In this document: positions 20,201 to 28,944 of the stretch, one piece after another
How the letters are laid out: every line of letters begins with the position of its first letter
Position numbering within the stretch: the first letter of the stretch is position 1
Assembly (NCBI GenBank): GCA_933228895.1
Contig: OW121852.1
Coordinates: 134,225,544 to 134,289,543 of the forward strand
Length of the DNA: 64,000 nt
Direction of reading: 5' to 3'
From: Platycnemis pennipes
Taxonomy: Eukaryota > Arthropoda > Insecta > Odonata > Platycnemididae
Made by a program: the position numbers and the translations under genes
The notes under the pieces: model-generated
What the model was told of the DNA's origin: nothing
The model's input: only the letters and a program-made list of their open reading frames with translations
Databases searched by the model: none

Positions 20201-21388
20201 GCCTATGTAAACAGTGACTTAAAGGAGACTATCCTTTTGGAACAGCCCAGAGGATTCGAGGTAGGTGACAGAAATGAAACTGTGTGCAGGTTGAAAAAAT
20301 GTTTATATGGATTGAAACAATCGGGAAAGGAATGGTATTCTATGATTAAGGGAATATTTCTGTCCATGGGATTCAACTCAACATATGGGGACCCTTGTTT
20401 ATTTTTCTGCCTGCATCATGAAGCCTATGCTGCATTGTATGTTGATGACATAGCTATATGGAGTGCTAGCCAAGACAGTATAAATTGGTTCAAGTCAAAT
20501 CTATCTAAGCATGTGGAGATCAGGTCCCTGGGAACTATTGCAAATTTCTTATCTTTGAGAATAAGAAGGCTGGATTGTAAATCTGTATCTGTTGATCAGT
20601 CACTATACATAGAGCAAATGTTATCTGAATTTGGCATGTCTGATGCAAAGTGTGTGTCATGTCCACTCAGTACAAGTGTAATGAAGGGGCTCAGTGAGTC
20701 AGATACTCCTGCTGATGAAGGTGAGTACAGGAAGGCAATAGGTATGCTCCTATATGTAGCAAATGGTACTCGCCCCGATATCTCATTCGCTGTATCATTT
20801 CTTAGCCAGTTTTGTTCCTGTCCCACAAGAAAATACTGGGCTGCTGTCAAACATCTGTTAAGATACGTTAAAGGCACTAGTGATTATTCTATTGTCTATC
20901 AGAAAAATAATTCATCGGTTCAGATTTTCAGTGATGCTGATTTCGCTGGAAATAAGGTTGACCGCAAATCATTCTCAGGTACTGTTGTGATGCTTGCTGG
21001 AGGACCCATCCATTGGCAATGCAAGAAACAAACTGTCGTTGCTAACTCCACACAAGAATCAGAGTATATCGCACTTGCATTAGCCACTAGAGAGGCTTTG
21101 TGGTTAAGTAGTACTCTTAAGGAAGTAAAACTAAATTTTATGTGTGATATTCCTTGTGTTAAAGTTGATAACTTGCCTGCCATATTTCTAGCCAAGGATG
21201 ATGTAATAAACAACAGGTCCAAGGCAATCGATATAAGATACCATTACATTAAGGATATTGTGTCTAAGGGATTAATTAAACTGGAGTATGTGCCTTCCCA
21301 CCTTAACACTGCAGACCTGTTGACTAAGGGACTGAATGGGAAAAGGATCCAAGAACTATGCACAATGATAGGACTTATGCATATGTAA
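17291..21388 (+). CDS. copia Gag-Pol polyprotein (1365 residues)
   Basis: One unbroken frame encodes all parts. Gag runs to about residue 300, with a CCHC knuckle CYTCDEPGHMARECP near 254. The aspartic protease has WYLDSGATEH near 318. The integrase has an HHCC region (WHRRLGHVHAE near 458, CDVCVKG near 480) and the D,D,E core (LELVHSD near 511, RTDNGGEY near 579, the Glu in GRGERQNRT near 613). An acidic linker covers about 750-830. The RT has KARLVAQG near 925, YLYGLKQSG-like KCLYGLKQSG near 1010 and active site YVDDIAIW near 1049. The RNase H has SDADFAGN near 1213 and QESEYIALA near 1255. Protease-integrase-RT order is diagnostic for Ty1/copia. The length is usual for the family. ATG 17291 is the first in frame after the leader. 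The variant NGRGERQ near the integrase Glu (usually NG-x-AER) is unusual but keeps the Glu. Confidence 0.95.
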   Translation: MTMNTDEREEFRRSILKADGSNYYAWSKRIEALMIDKNCWTAIDPGFGDEINSVKDDEPTLINLDSEQARTNRRARAILYNALHDSMLHDVGEFVLAKRIWTTLEEMYGTFSMLHTVVHLRELTTTTKEPGTPMQEYVSKMQETMQKVRKGGVSFSDQAFAYFLLLGLPMPMYEGLVRSLEDGEIRVTSSMVKSKLMLEEKRMERNSKLMDEDSVALSASKDLRGTRRTPRRKKVNDPMASGRELTKGSPSTFKCYTCDEPGHMARECPIWAEFKERRTKQRMVCEPKTNIAYSEDSEDEDSALLLSDSSQRPRREDKWYLDSGATEHMCHNTKAFMNLKTLEEGAVKIGNGAKLPIKGEGTILLDARMEGGEGKKLRLQRVKHVPGLYCHLISVPQLTEKGVVVTFNNDNALGILNGKVIFSARKAGNMYELCTKNPSKQELGSHPTALHAVSTKEMWHRRLGHVHAEALERIPPLAALKREEMGVCDVCVKGKIQRRPFPVSNAHASKPLELVHSDTMGRFNPASKGGSMYAAIFTDDFSRYVVMKTMKNKSETLAKFKEYKTMMEIMTGEKLMVLRTDNGGEYCSEEFEGYLRENGIIHQKTVPYSPQQNGRGERQNRTLMEMARCMIIESGATKDMWAEALNTAAYVRNRCPCRAIGDGIPVSQLLKSEITMKDLSDLKPFGCRAQAIVENRRKLDSKTEECIMLGYGEGTKGGYRLWSLTKARAIIRRDVVFHESTFPLKEAELESVDQGKQEESTNDKFMGDDDHVHILDEPEEGEEPVVHKQTAEPLDPNELVNTLDIRLPEDDAVNDAIEEVPIIPRRSGRSHKPKFCGCTDCYSALVSLSEEVPSEPTTVEEGMHGPHQAKWVTAMKEELNKLKEKGTWDLVPRPHNKKVIGSTWKFRVKISNDGNPPKCKARLVAQGFAQIHGYDYLDTYSPVVRRKTIRLMLAISVEQNLIGEHVDVVSAYVNSDLKETILLEQPRGFEVGDRNETVCRLKKCLYGLKQSGKEWYSMIKGIFLSMGFNSTYGDPCLFFCLHHEAYAALYVDDIAIWSASQDSINWFKSNLSKHVEIRSLGTIANFLSLRIRRLDCKSVSVDQSLYIEQMLSEFGMSDAKCVSCPLSTSVMKGLSESDTPADEGEYRKAIGMLLYVANGTRPDISFAVSFLSQFCSCPTRKYWAAVKHLLRYVKGTSDYSIVYQKNNSSVQIFSDADFAGNKVDRKSFSGTVVMLAGGPIHWQCKKQTVVANSTQESEYIALALATREALWLSSTLKEVKLNFMCDIPCVKVDNLPAIFLAKDDVINNRSKAIDIRYHYIKDIVSKGLIKLEYVPSHLNTADLLTKGLNGKRIQELCTMIGLMHM

Positions 21389-21559
21389 TGAATTTACTAT
21401 TTATGTGGTGTTTGTTGTAGTGATATTGTTCAGATAGAATTACTTAATTTTTATGATGATCCATGTCTCTTCAAGGGTTTGTTTATGTCCCATATTTCAT
21501 TGTAACAAATGTTTCATGTGAGAGCTTACTTGTATAGAAGATGCCCACTGTATGGAATC

Positions 21560-21568
21560 AAGGGGAAG
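21560..21568 (+). promoter_or_regulatory. Polypurine tract
   Basis: AAGGGGAAG abuts the right LTR and is the expected plus-strand primer for reverse transcription. Confidence 0.8.
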
Positions 21569-21860
21569 TGTAGTTTATTGCTGTCCATGTAGATGATTCC
21601 AACAGTGATAAATAAGAAAACTGCTCATGGTAAGGGTACTATGCACGCTATGCACTAATACTTGGAATCCCAGCTGTGCACCAGTAGTGCCATCTGTTGC
21701 CCGTGGAGCAAACTTTGTTTGGTTGCTTGAGCAACCCTATATAAATCTGTTGTTTGTATTGTCAGCTGTTCTGTGTTGAAAGTTCTCAAGTTTGACCTAA
21801 AGATTAAAGAATCCAATAGCCGGGAGAGTTTCCAATAAATCTGCGTTTAATAAAACAACA
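21569..21860 (+). repeat. copia right LTR
   Basis: 292 bp, apparently identical to the left LTR. It is followed at 21861-21865 by the GGAAA target duplication. Confidence 0.92.
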
Positions 21861-21882
21861 GGAAAAAGATAGCTCTCCCCAC

Positions 21883-22021
21883 AATAATTATCGCATCAAA
21901 GACAATAAAATATCTAACATAGAATCTATTACATAATTATGCCTTTTCATAATAATAATTATCGCATCAAATACAATAAAATATCTAACATAGAATCTAT
22001 TACATAATTATGCCTTTTCAT
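21883..22021. repeat. 71-bp tandem duplication
   Basis: AATAATTATCGCATCAAA(G/T)AC through TTATGCCTTTTCAT is present twice with period 71 (ATCGCATCAA at 21890 and 21961) and only about one substitution plus a small offset. It starts 20 bases right of the copia insertion but shares nothing with copia. Confidence 0.85.
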
Positions 22022-23180
22022 ACATGATATGTTTGGTATGAATACACCCCCTGCCACACACTTTTATGGTGGCTTGCAGGGTATTATGTAGATATAGTAT
22101 GGGGTGTGTCCTATTATCTATCAAATCAACCTTCACGTCAGACACGAAGAGATTGAACCTCATACCTCAGGTTTTGAGATAGGCATTTCTTTTTCTAGAT
22201 GCTGTCACAATAACTAAGTCTGAAACTATTGACCAACAAGGAAAGAAATGCTAATGTCTTGATTGGTCAAATAATATTAAAGCAGTCAAGTTAACTAAAC
22301 ACTTTAAATGATATGTAATAATGCTATTTAAACTAATGTCTGTGCTTTTCTGTATTTCCTAAAATTAACAGAGAACTTGGAGTGACATCTTGAGGAAGAT
22401 ATTTAGTAAATGTAGGAAAATGGGACATTTATATATCTAGAAAATATCTGTATGCCATTGCTTGATGTTTCCCACATGCCAGTTGAAGACAAATCAGATA
22501 TATCTGTGACAGTTAGCCAATATTTTGCCCTAAACAAGTCTTATGATGACAGAGTCCTACACATGTTTTGTTCATTATTATGGATTTGTGTACATGGCAC
22601 CAAGGCAAAACTCATCAGTAGAATAAAACCTCAGCGTACGTACCCCTGGTGAAAATAGTGTGTGCATAAAGCGTGGAAAAAATGTGCAGGAAGTGTGAAA
22701 GGGTGCGAACCCTGGAAAGAGAGGGAGTGCCACTTTGTGATAGGAGGAAGTGTGCATGCATTTAGTTCACACTTTTTACACGCTATATTTTCACCCGAGT
22801 AATGACTAACCACCGAATGTTGTCATTTTCCACAACCGAGAAAATGACAACATTCTTCACAGACACTGGGTCGAGTTGAGATAGAATGGTGATTCACTCA
22901 GGCTTGAGATATCAGGGATACATTAAATGTAACATCTGGCAGCCCACATAGCAAAAACTGTCTCTTAGATATACCAAAAAACATCGTTTACGAGGTGTCA
23001 CATCTGAGGTGTGAGGTGTTATCGACACATTCGAGACGTATCTGACATATACACTCTGAATTAATTTTCTGTGTTGCTCATGATTATCTCTCTGAGAGGT
23101 CTCTTGCGACATTCGAGAAATTCGATACTATTGTGAGACATCTCTGGGGCATCCATTTTTATGAGGGAGGTTATTTTCCT
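22022..23180. other. Intergenic stretch; possible LINE tail and a hairpin
   Basis: At about 22045-22105, CCCCTGCCACACACTTTTATGGTGGCTTGCAGGG then TATTATGTAGATATAG resembles the conserved 3' end of many insect LINEs (hairpin plus GTAGAT repeats). The rest is AT-rich without supported frames. A minus-strand frame at 23061-23200 could hold a last POP5 exon but has no recognisable match. Confidence 0.35.
22815..22855. repeat. Perfect 16-bp hairpin
   Basis: GAATGTTGTCATTTTC, a 9-base spacer (CACAACCGA), then the exact inverse GAAAATGACAACATTC. There is no T- or A-run to suggest a terminator; it may be the core of a small foldback. Confidence 0.8.
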
Positions 23181-23181
23181 A

Positions 23182-23393
23182 AATGCCGTTTTACACGGTT
23201 CATTTTTGTATGCTTTCTTGTACAAACGCTTGTATGAGGAAAATAGTACCGTGTGCAGCGGCAAATTGCGTGAACGCTTGTGCGAATGTCTGATCGGAAA
23301 TTAGAACCTGTTATAATTCCACTCAAACAAACATACAATTTCGTTCAGTTTCATACATTCGTTTGTACAATAGAATTTACCGGTAAAGCGGCC
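23182..23393. mobile_element. MITE, copy A of a family (TIR with GTTTTACACGG)
   Basis: The left end (GCCGTTTTACACGGTTCATT TTTGTA) and, in inverse, the right end (AAGGCCGCTTTACCGGTAAA) match the better-preserved copy at 29022-29213 (GACAGCTTTACACGATACA / GGCCGCTTTACACGACACA). Inner segments TGTACAAACGCTTGTATGAG and TTCATACA(T)TCGTTTGTACA are shared too. It has no coding capacity. Its right end lies only 7 bases from the last supported POP5 codon. Confidence 0.65.
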
Positions 23394-23399
23394 TTGACA

Positions 23400-24130
23400 T
23401 CACGAATGCCGCATAAAACCCACCTGTAGAAATTTGTTGCAATGGAACAGCGTAGCTCCCACATAGAGTGTGTGAATAACAACATTCTCACGGTCGATTT
23501 CCGTCACAAAAGGTAGAGTGCTTTTGATAAATTTATGAGGTCCGTGGCGAACTCGTATTATGGCCATCCGTGTGAGTTCATTGCAGTATTTTGCTGAAAA
23601 GATAACACTGATTAGTCAATCCCGAAGTAAGAAAATGGAAGGGAAATATTCAAGGTGAACTTTGCATTTCGACGAATAGCTTTAAAATGTTCCTTCGCTC
23701 AAGCCCGGCTTTTGTGTCACATTTTAAATCCACCGTATTCACTTAATGTTTATTTCACATCATACTGGGTTATGGGTTAAGGTAAAGGGGCTACGTCCAC
23801 TCCCCTCAGTCATACTTTCACGGCCAAGGTATTTATTTATCAGGCATTTATTTCCGCATATCCAAACTTAAGTTTGACACCTACCACTGAACCCAACTTT
23901 AATGGCTGCAGTTCCAAAGTCCCCATGGAGCTGCTGAACTTTATCCACTATAGAGTGATACAATGCACTTGAATTGACTTTATACAGGTGATCGGAGGGG
24001 AGTTTACTTGGGTCAACGCGCAAAGCAATATACCTGTGAAAAGATATTAACAAGTAAATATATAACACAGCATACCATGGACACGCCAATTAATGCACAC
24101 AGCAACCAACCTATTTTTAAATCTAACCAT
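23400..24130 (-). CDS. POP5: RNase P/MRP protein subunit POP5
   Basis: Spliced minus-strand gene: exon 1 24130-24111 (ATG, MVRFKNR), exon 2 24033-23885, exon 3 23593-23400. Lengths 20+149+194 give 120 codons plus stop, with GT/AG sites and matching phases throughout. Motifs follow POP5 closely: MVRFKNRYI at the start, VDKVQQLHGDFGTAAIKVGF in the middle, AKYCNE...AIIRVRHGPHKFI, LPFVTEI and TLYVGATLFHCNKFL near the end. POP5 is a protein core subunit of nuclear RNase P (5' maturation of tRNA) and RNase MRP (rRNA processing), binding the catalytic RNA with RPP1. The protein is short for the family: after NKFLQ the frame runs 7 residues to TGA. CAG|GTGGGT at 23424 could be a splice donor to a further exon, perhaps beyond the MITE at 23182-23393. 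The start is fixed by the conserved MVRFK. Confidence 0.9.
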
Positions 24131-24850
24131 GATAAATACACATTCGAGCGTTGATCAGCAGCAGAAACACGGCAAAATTAGGAAAGATTCGCACTATTGG
24201 AGACAACAACTACCAAGGCAGTACGGCACGATTAAAATCGGCGATGGAAAACATTTTCACACTATATATAAAATGTTTATCTTATGATGAACCACACGAA
24301 CGACACCAAAAACAAATTTAAAATGGCATTCCTCCCCACCAGAGATTTTCCACGCTATCCGTTTCTCTTGTTTCTCACGGACCCCTGCTGCCACCTGCTG
24401 GTTTCACGATACAAAAAAATGACCATCGTGAAGATCGTGAACCATTGAAGAGTTTCGTGGTGATCCGGTCATCTGAAAAGGCATGGTTGGAGTAATGTAA
24501 TTAATTATCTGACTAATGTGAGATTTCGCGAAGCTGTTTCTAAATCCGACAGTGAAATAAATATTTACTAATCCCTCGAGTAATGGGAAATGAAAAAAAA
24601 TTGTAGTGATGAAGTACATGCAAAACCTTCATTACCATTAATTTTGGAAGAAAAGCTGAGTCGAAACTACTCTTTTATGTTGACCCACTATCCGCTAGTA
24701 AATGAATACTAGGCATATTCTGCAAGACTTTGTGTGGAAATGACCGTGAAAGTTATATTTTTAGCTAGAAACACATTTCCAATCGATCATTACGCGAGAT
24801 TAATCTTCTTGGGTCGTCCATTTGTGAGCCGTTCATAATTACTAGTCATC
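24131..24850. promoter_or_regulatory. Shared upstream region of POP5 and EMC8/9 (head-to-head)
   Basis: The 720 bases between the two divergent start codons hold both 5' UTRs and presumably both promoters. No clear TATA box at a convincing position is seen. A bidirectional promoter for two housekeeping genes is plausible, but this is inferred only from layout. Confidence 0.5.
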
Positions 24851-26090
24851 ATGGCAGAGGTGAAGTTCTCTGCCCGTGCGTATTGTAAGATAATTCTTCA
24901 TGTTGCTAAGTATCCTCATGCCGCCGTCAATGGTATTTTACTTGCCGAGGAGCAGAAGTGCAAGGAGGGTTCTAGGTCGAAAGACTTGAATATTGTGGAT
25001 GCAGTGCCTCTTTTCCACCTGTGTTTACATGTTTCGCCGATGGCCGAAATCGCCCTTACGCAGGTGAATTTGGGATTGTTGCGAATTCATATCAATGAAA
25101 AATGTTGAATTCATTTCCTATTATATGCCTCTGTGCCGGCCTGCAGTAGTGACTTTAAATTATTATTTTTATCCGCAGATTGATCATCTAGCATCGTCGT
25201 CCGGTTTGGTGGTTGCGGGGTATTATTTAGCAAATGAAAATTTAAATGACATCAGGTAAAGTGTCATTTGAGCATATTGCAACTTCTTACTAGTGTATGA
25301 TTTTCTCAAAGTATTATACTGAGGCTGTATTAGGTTAAATATTGTGCGAGACCAGGAGCCATAACGGTGATTGACCTCATCACTTTTAACGAGGTACATC
25401 CTGGTCTCCCCTACTATTTAATTTGAGGCAGTGGTAGGAGTGCACGATATGAAATTCACTTAATGTTGGCATGTTTATGAGGAAATAAAACTTTTTCTTG
25501 CTCGTTGCAGCACAGATAAACCCGGACACAGAGTAGCCGATAAAATAGCCGAGAACTTTTCTCCAGCATGTTTGGTCGTGGTAAGTCTGGCTAAGATGCG
25601 AGTTATTCCTCACAGCCGTGTAACTTTTATCTGGAGAAAAAATTTATGTGTTTCTGCCCTATTGTCGACTGAAAATTTGCTATTTTAATGATAATGTTTG
25701 TTGAAGGTTGACAACCGAAGATTGTCACTGACGATGGAGAACACCGCGCTAATTGTTTCGCAATACAGTGATGGAAAATGGAAAACGAAGGACAGAAACA
25801 GGTACTTAAATGCAAAACTGTGTTGCGTGAATAGTAAGTTCTTGTTCTTTTCAAATTAGGATTTTCTCTTTGGCTGAGTTTGGATTGATATCCGTTTTTC
25901 ATTCACTAGTGTACTGCTCGAGGGTCCGGCCGGGATTGTCCAGGAAGCTGCTGCTACTCTCCTTCAGCAGGACCACCAACGCACCCTTGTGGATTTTGAT
26001 AATCATTTAGATGATGTGTCATTAGACTGGATGAATCCAGAGACAAATGAAATCATTGATATAGCTTTCAAAGCATGTTTAGACCCCTGA
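24851..26090 (+). CDS. EMC8: ER membrane protein complex subunit 8/9
   Basis: Five exons with good GT/AG sites: 24851-25063, 25179-25255, 25511-25580, 25707-25801 and 25910-26090. They sum to 636 bases, giving 211 residues, almost exactly the length of human EMC8. Conserved blocks: MAEVKFSARAYCKIILHVAK and YPHAAVNGILLAE at the N terminus, VPLFHLCLHVSPMAEIALTQ, GLVVAGYYLANENLND, ADKIAENF, a TMENTALIVSQYSDGKW-like block, and LDWMNPETNEIID at the end. EMC8/9 is a cytosolic, MPN-fold (JAMM-like, non-catalytic) subunit of the EMC, the ER insertase for tail-anchored and multipass membrane proteins. Invertebrates usually have one gene for the vertebrate EMC8/EMC9 pair. It is transcribed away from POP5. 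All phases agree and no damage is seen. Confidence 0.95.
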
Positions 26091-28450
26091 GGTTTAGTGT
26101 TTGGCAGGTGGTCATTTTGTTTTTTTTTACCATTGACTGGTTACTGATTAATGCCCAGTTTTGTTATGTATTTATATGCCATATATCCATTCTTCAAAAT
26201 CTTACATTTTAGTGTCTTGGGGTGGATATTCGTTAAATGTTCTATACATTGCATGGTAGTGAGTGCCATCATATTGTGAATCCATTTCCTATTCATATTT
26301 CGTCACACGCATTCCAGAATTGATATTGTTACATACCATCATTGTTTTTGAAGTCATGGTCAGGCATAATGGTTACAGTAAGTCATTGTGAATTAAATCC
26401 AAAATTTTTATGCATGAGCAAAATGTTGTAAGACTCATTTTTCAGTTCTTCTTTCTGTAAGTGGTGCTATAACTTCTGTCGGTCCAAAATTGTCGAATCT
26501 CAGAAGGAGCATTCCTGTTTTTGCCATACTTTGCTCCCTCATTCCTGATGGTTATTTCAGAAGTAAGTCATTTCATCATGGGGCCGTATGACCCCAGCGT
26601 TCACCCCAAAGGTCTGTGTGGGTAATCCCAGTATGCCCAAACTGTGAAATTTACAATGGGTAGGGGATTGACACACATGCAGTGATTGTCTCAACTATCA
26701 ATTATTTACTGGAGGAATACAGACTGAAGTTTCAAACGGACGTTTCTGTACAGTTGCTTAGCGTGTTCAAAATAGCATCATGCTATGTGTGTGTGTGCCC
26801 TTTCCAGGTTTACATTCCCCCAGTTTGGCTTTTCAGTTAATTCACATCCTCATTGTCATTGATTCTGTCTGCACTTTAAACTGTAGCGTACTGTTAAAAA
26901 GATTCGCCCATTCAAGTCTCAAGATTCATCCTCCCTCCTCACTTGTTTATTACTAGTTATTTTTTCAATTATGTTCATCACTATGTGTTTTGCGTGTATA
27001 TTACATCGTGTGTGGAGACTTGGGAATTGTGTGAATTAAGCTATCAGATGCCTAATTACTCTCACTAATGGGAGAAAGCAATTGTAAAAAAGAGTCCAAT
27101 TGCGTTAGGGTTCAGTGAAGCCCAGGAGCTTAATTGTTGCCATCAGTGAATGGGGCAATGAGTGTAACCTTTTTCACGTCGTTAGAATTTGTAGTAGAAT
27201 GGAATTGGTCTTGTTGTGTGAATCGGAAAAATCTAGTTCCCATTCCTCTAGCTCTTTTTTAAGCACAAAATCATGGTATTTTGTCAACAAATAAAATCAT
27301 TAACTGAGTGACATGCAGTTTTGAAATCTTTTTAACTTTGTATCTTGTTTCTAGAAGTAATCAATGAAATGTATTAGTGCTGGCTTGCACTTCATTATTC
27401 TCTTAAGTTCTGTCATTAGCCTTTCAATGAATTTCAAATGGGTAGCGTTGAAATCATCCTATGCTTACATATTCATAAATCATTATTTGATTCATCTCGT
27501 GACTAGGCTCTCAAGTGTGGAGTGCTCCTTATGAATGGAAAATAACTGCCCTACGCCCCTTATAGAGCTGATTTCATTGTTGGAGAATAAGGAGAAACCT
27601 GAATCAGGGCACTGGACAATAGCTTTGGAGGAAATTCGTATAAGTGGATTTTTTATGGATACAGATGCAATGAGCAATACGTGAGATTTCACATGTGCTC
27701 ATTGTTGGTAATATGTTTTTTCAAGTACGTGATGTGCTACTGGCGTAAAGAGGGCCTCCTGTAATACAATCACCAAGATGACTATAATATCCATTAACTT
27801 GGGAGGACTTGATGCATATTAAGAGAACCAGCTGTTGGCGAATCCTTACTTCATGGTACCTCTCCTTGAGATTTTTGTATAAAAAATGTGATATTTAGGG
27901 CGAAAATACCACTGCACCACTTGAGTATTTGTTGAGAAATGATGCTGGATAAATGTTATGCTACATCTAATTAAAATTCTTATTCAGAAAATTCCTTCCA
28001 CAGTATACTAAGATCCTTTGGCTAAATTGATGGAACATAATTTCTGCTGGTGTTCTGAGCATGACTGATTCACCATTTTTGAACCATTTGTTATCGCATA
28101 AAGCCGTAGTTGTGTTTTGCTCCACCAAATGATGCCCTTCATGGTGTAATACACGGGCAAGGTCAGTGAATGCCAAACCAAATCTATTCCATGGGACTTG
28201 TCAACCTGTGTCCCTCACCACTCAGCATAGACCCCATCTCTTCCGTCAGGGGAAACACCCGAACTCTCATTTGGGTTGGTTCAAAAGGACGGTGAGTGAC
28301 AACAGCTGATCCAAAATTGATGAAAAAGACAAGCTGGAGGTCATGAGGTTCACCCTATATTGAAGTGCTTGTGGAAGGTGCCAGTTGATTCTCAACAGGA
28401 GGGATAAAAGTAGGAAATAATAGAGCAGTTGTGATTTTAGAGGAGAATCT
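26091..28450. other. EMC8/9 3' UTR and intergenic sequence
   Basis: AT-rich sequence without supported frames. AATAAA occurs at about 27290 (CAAATAAAATCATT), but nearer variants may be used. Short plus-strand phrases with ORF-like runs are not convincing. Confidence 0.35.
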
Positions 28451-28454
28451 TACA

Positions 28455-28719
28455 TCTCACTCACTCAGTAATTCAACCCGAAGGTTGGTCTTTGATAGGT
28501 GAGAGTAGAGCTCACCCTGTACTAAGCCATTGGCGTGTGAAATTCACAGATTCAGGGAATAGGGGGGCAGTTCCTTTCCCTGGGCCACCTGCGATTTCCT
28601 ACAAAGTTCTGACACGCAGACAATTGAATCGCGAGGATGTTAGATGATGGTGTCCAGAAAGGCTCTTGCCCGGGATTTGAACCCGGTCAGTGCTCTGCCC
28701 ACTAGGCCACCACGACCCC
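28455..28719 (-). mobile_element. tRNA-derived SINE, copy 2
   Basis: Read on the minus strand from 28719: GGGTCGTGGTGGCCTAGTGG (box A TGGCCTAGTGG), then GACCGGGTTCAAATCCCGGG (a near-perfect box B GGTTCAAATCC), then CTTTCTGGACACC and the body ending in CACGCCAATG GCTTAGTACAGG. The tRNA-like head is better preserved than in the plus-strand copy at 15725. No tRNA cloverleaf is completed, so it is not a tRNA gene. Confidence 0.8.
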
Positions 28720-28944
28720 TAGTGTCATCTAGTCTAAAAATATTGAAACCTCTAAGAGAACCCTTGTCTGTAGGCCTCAAGTACTTAACATTTTAATGAA
28801 CTCCAACAGTTTCAATTTTTCTCAAGTCTAATCTTACACCTAACATCCTAAATTAATTTATCCTACAAAGTTGAATTTTCCACTACCGTCACTTTATTCT
28901 TAGCCTGAAAGATATTTTTGTTTGGGAAAATATTAAATGTGGAT

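Larger units (their letters stand above)
16697..21860 (+). mobile_element. Full-length Ty1/copia LTR retrotransposon, very young
   Basis: The 5164-bp element has, in order: left LTR 16697-16988, primer site directly after it, repeat-rich leader to 17290, single gag-pol frame 17291-21388, about 170 bp of 3' sequence, polypurine tract AAGGGGAAG ending 21568, right LTR 21569-21860. The LTRs start TGTAG and end AACAACA. I found no difference between the two 292-bp LTRs by eye, the target duplication is perfect and the frame is intact. So insertion is recent and the copy may still be competent. It is inserted in an old LINE fragment. Confidence 0.93.

Noticed and set aside
23061..23264. Last exon of POP5 beyond the MITE
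   Set aside because: The frame is open and basic/acidic as a tail might be, but no residue pattern matches the family and the acceptor phase is uncertain, so it was not added to the gene.
28641..28719. tRNA gene
   Set aside because: Boxes A and B are good, but no acceptor stem or full cloverleaf closes, and the body matches another dispersed copy, so it is a SINE head.
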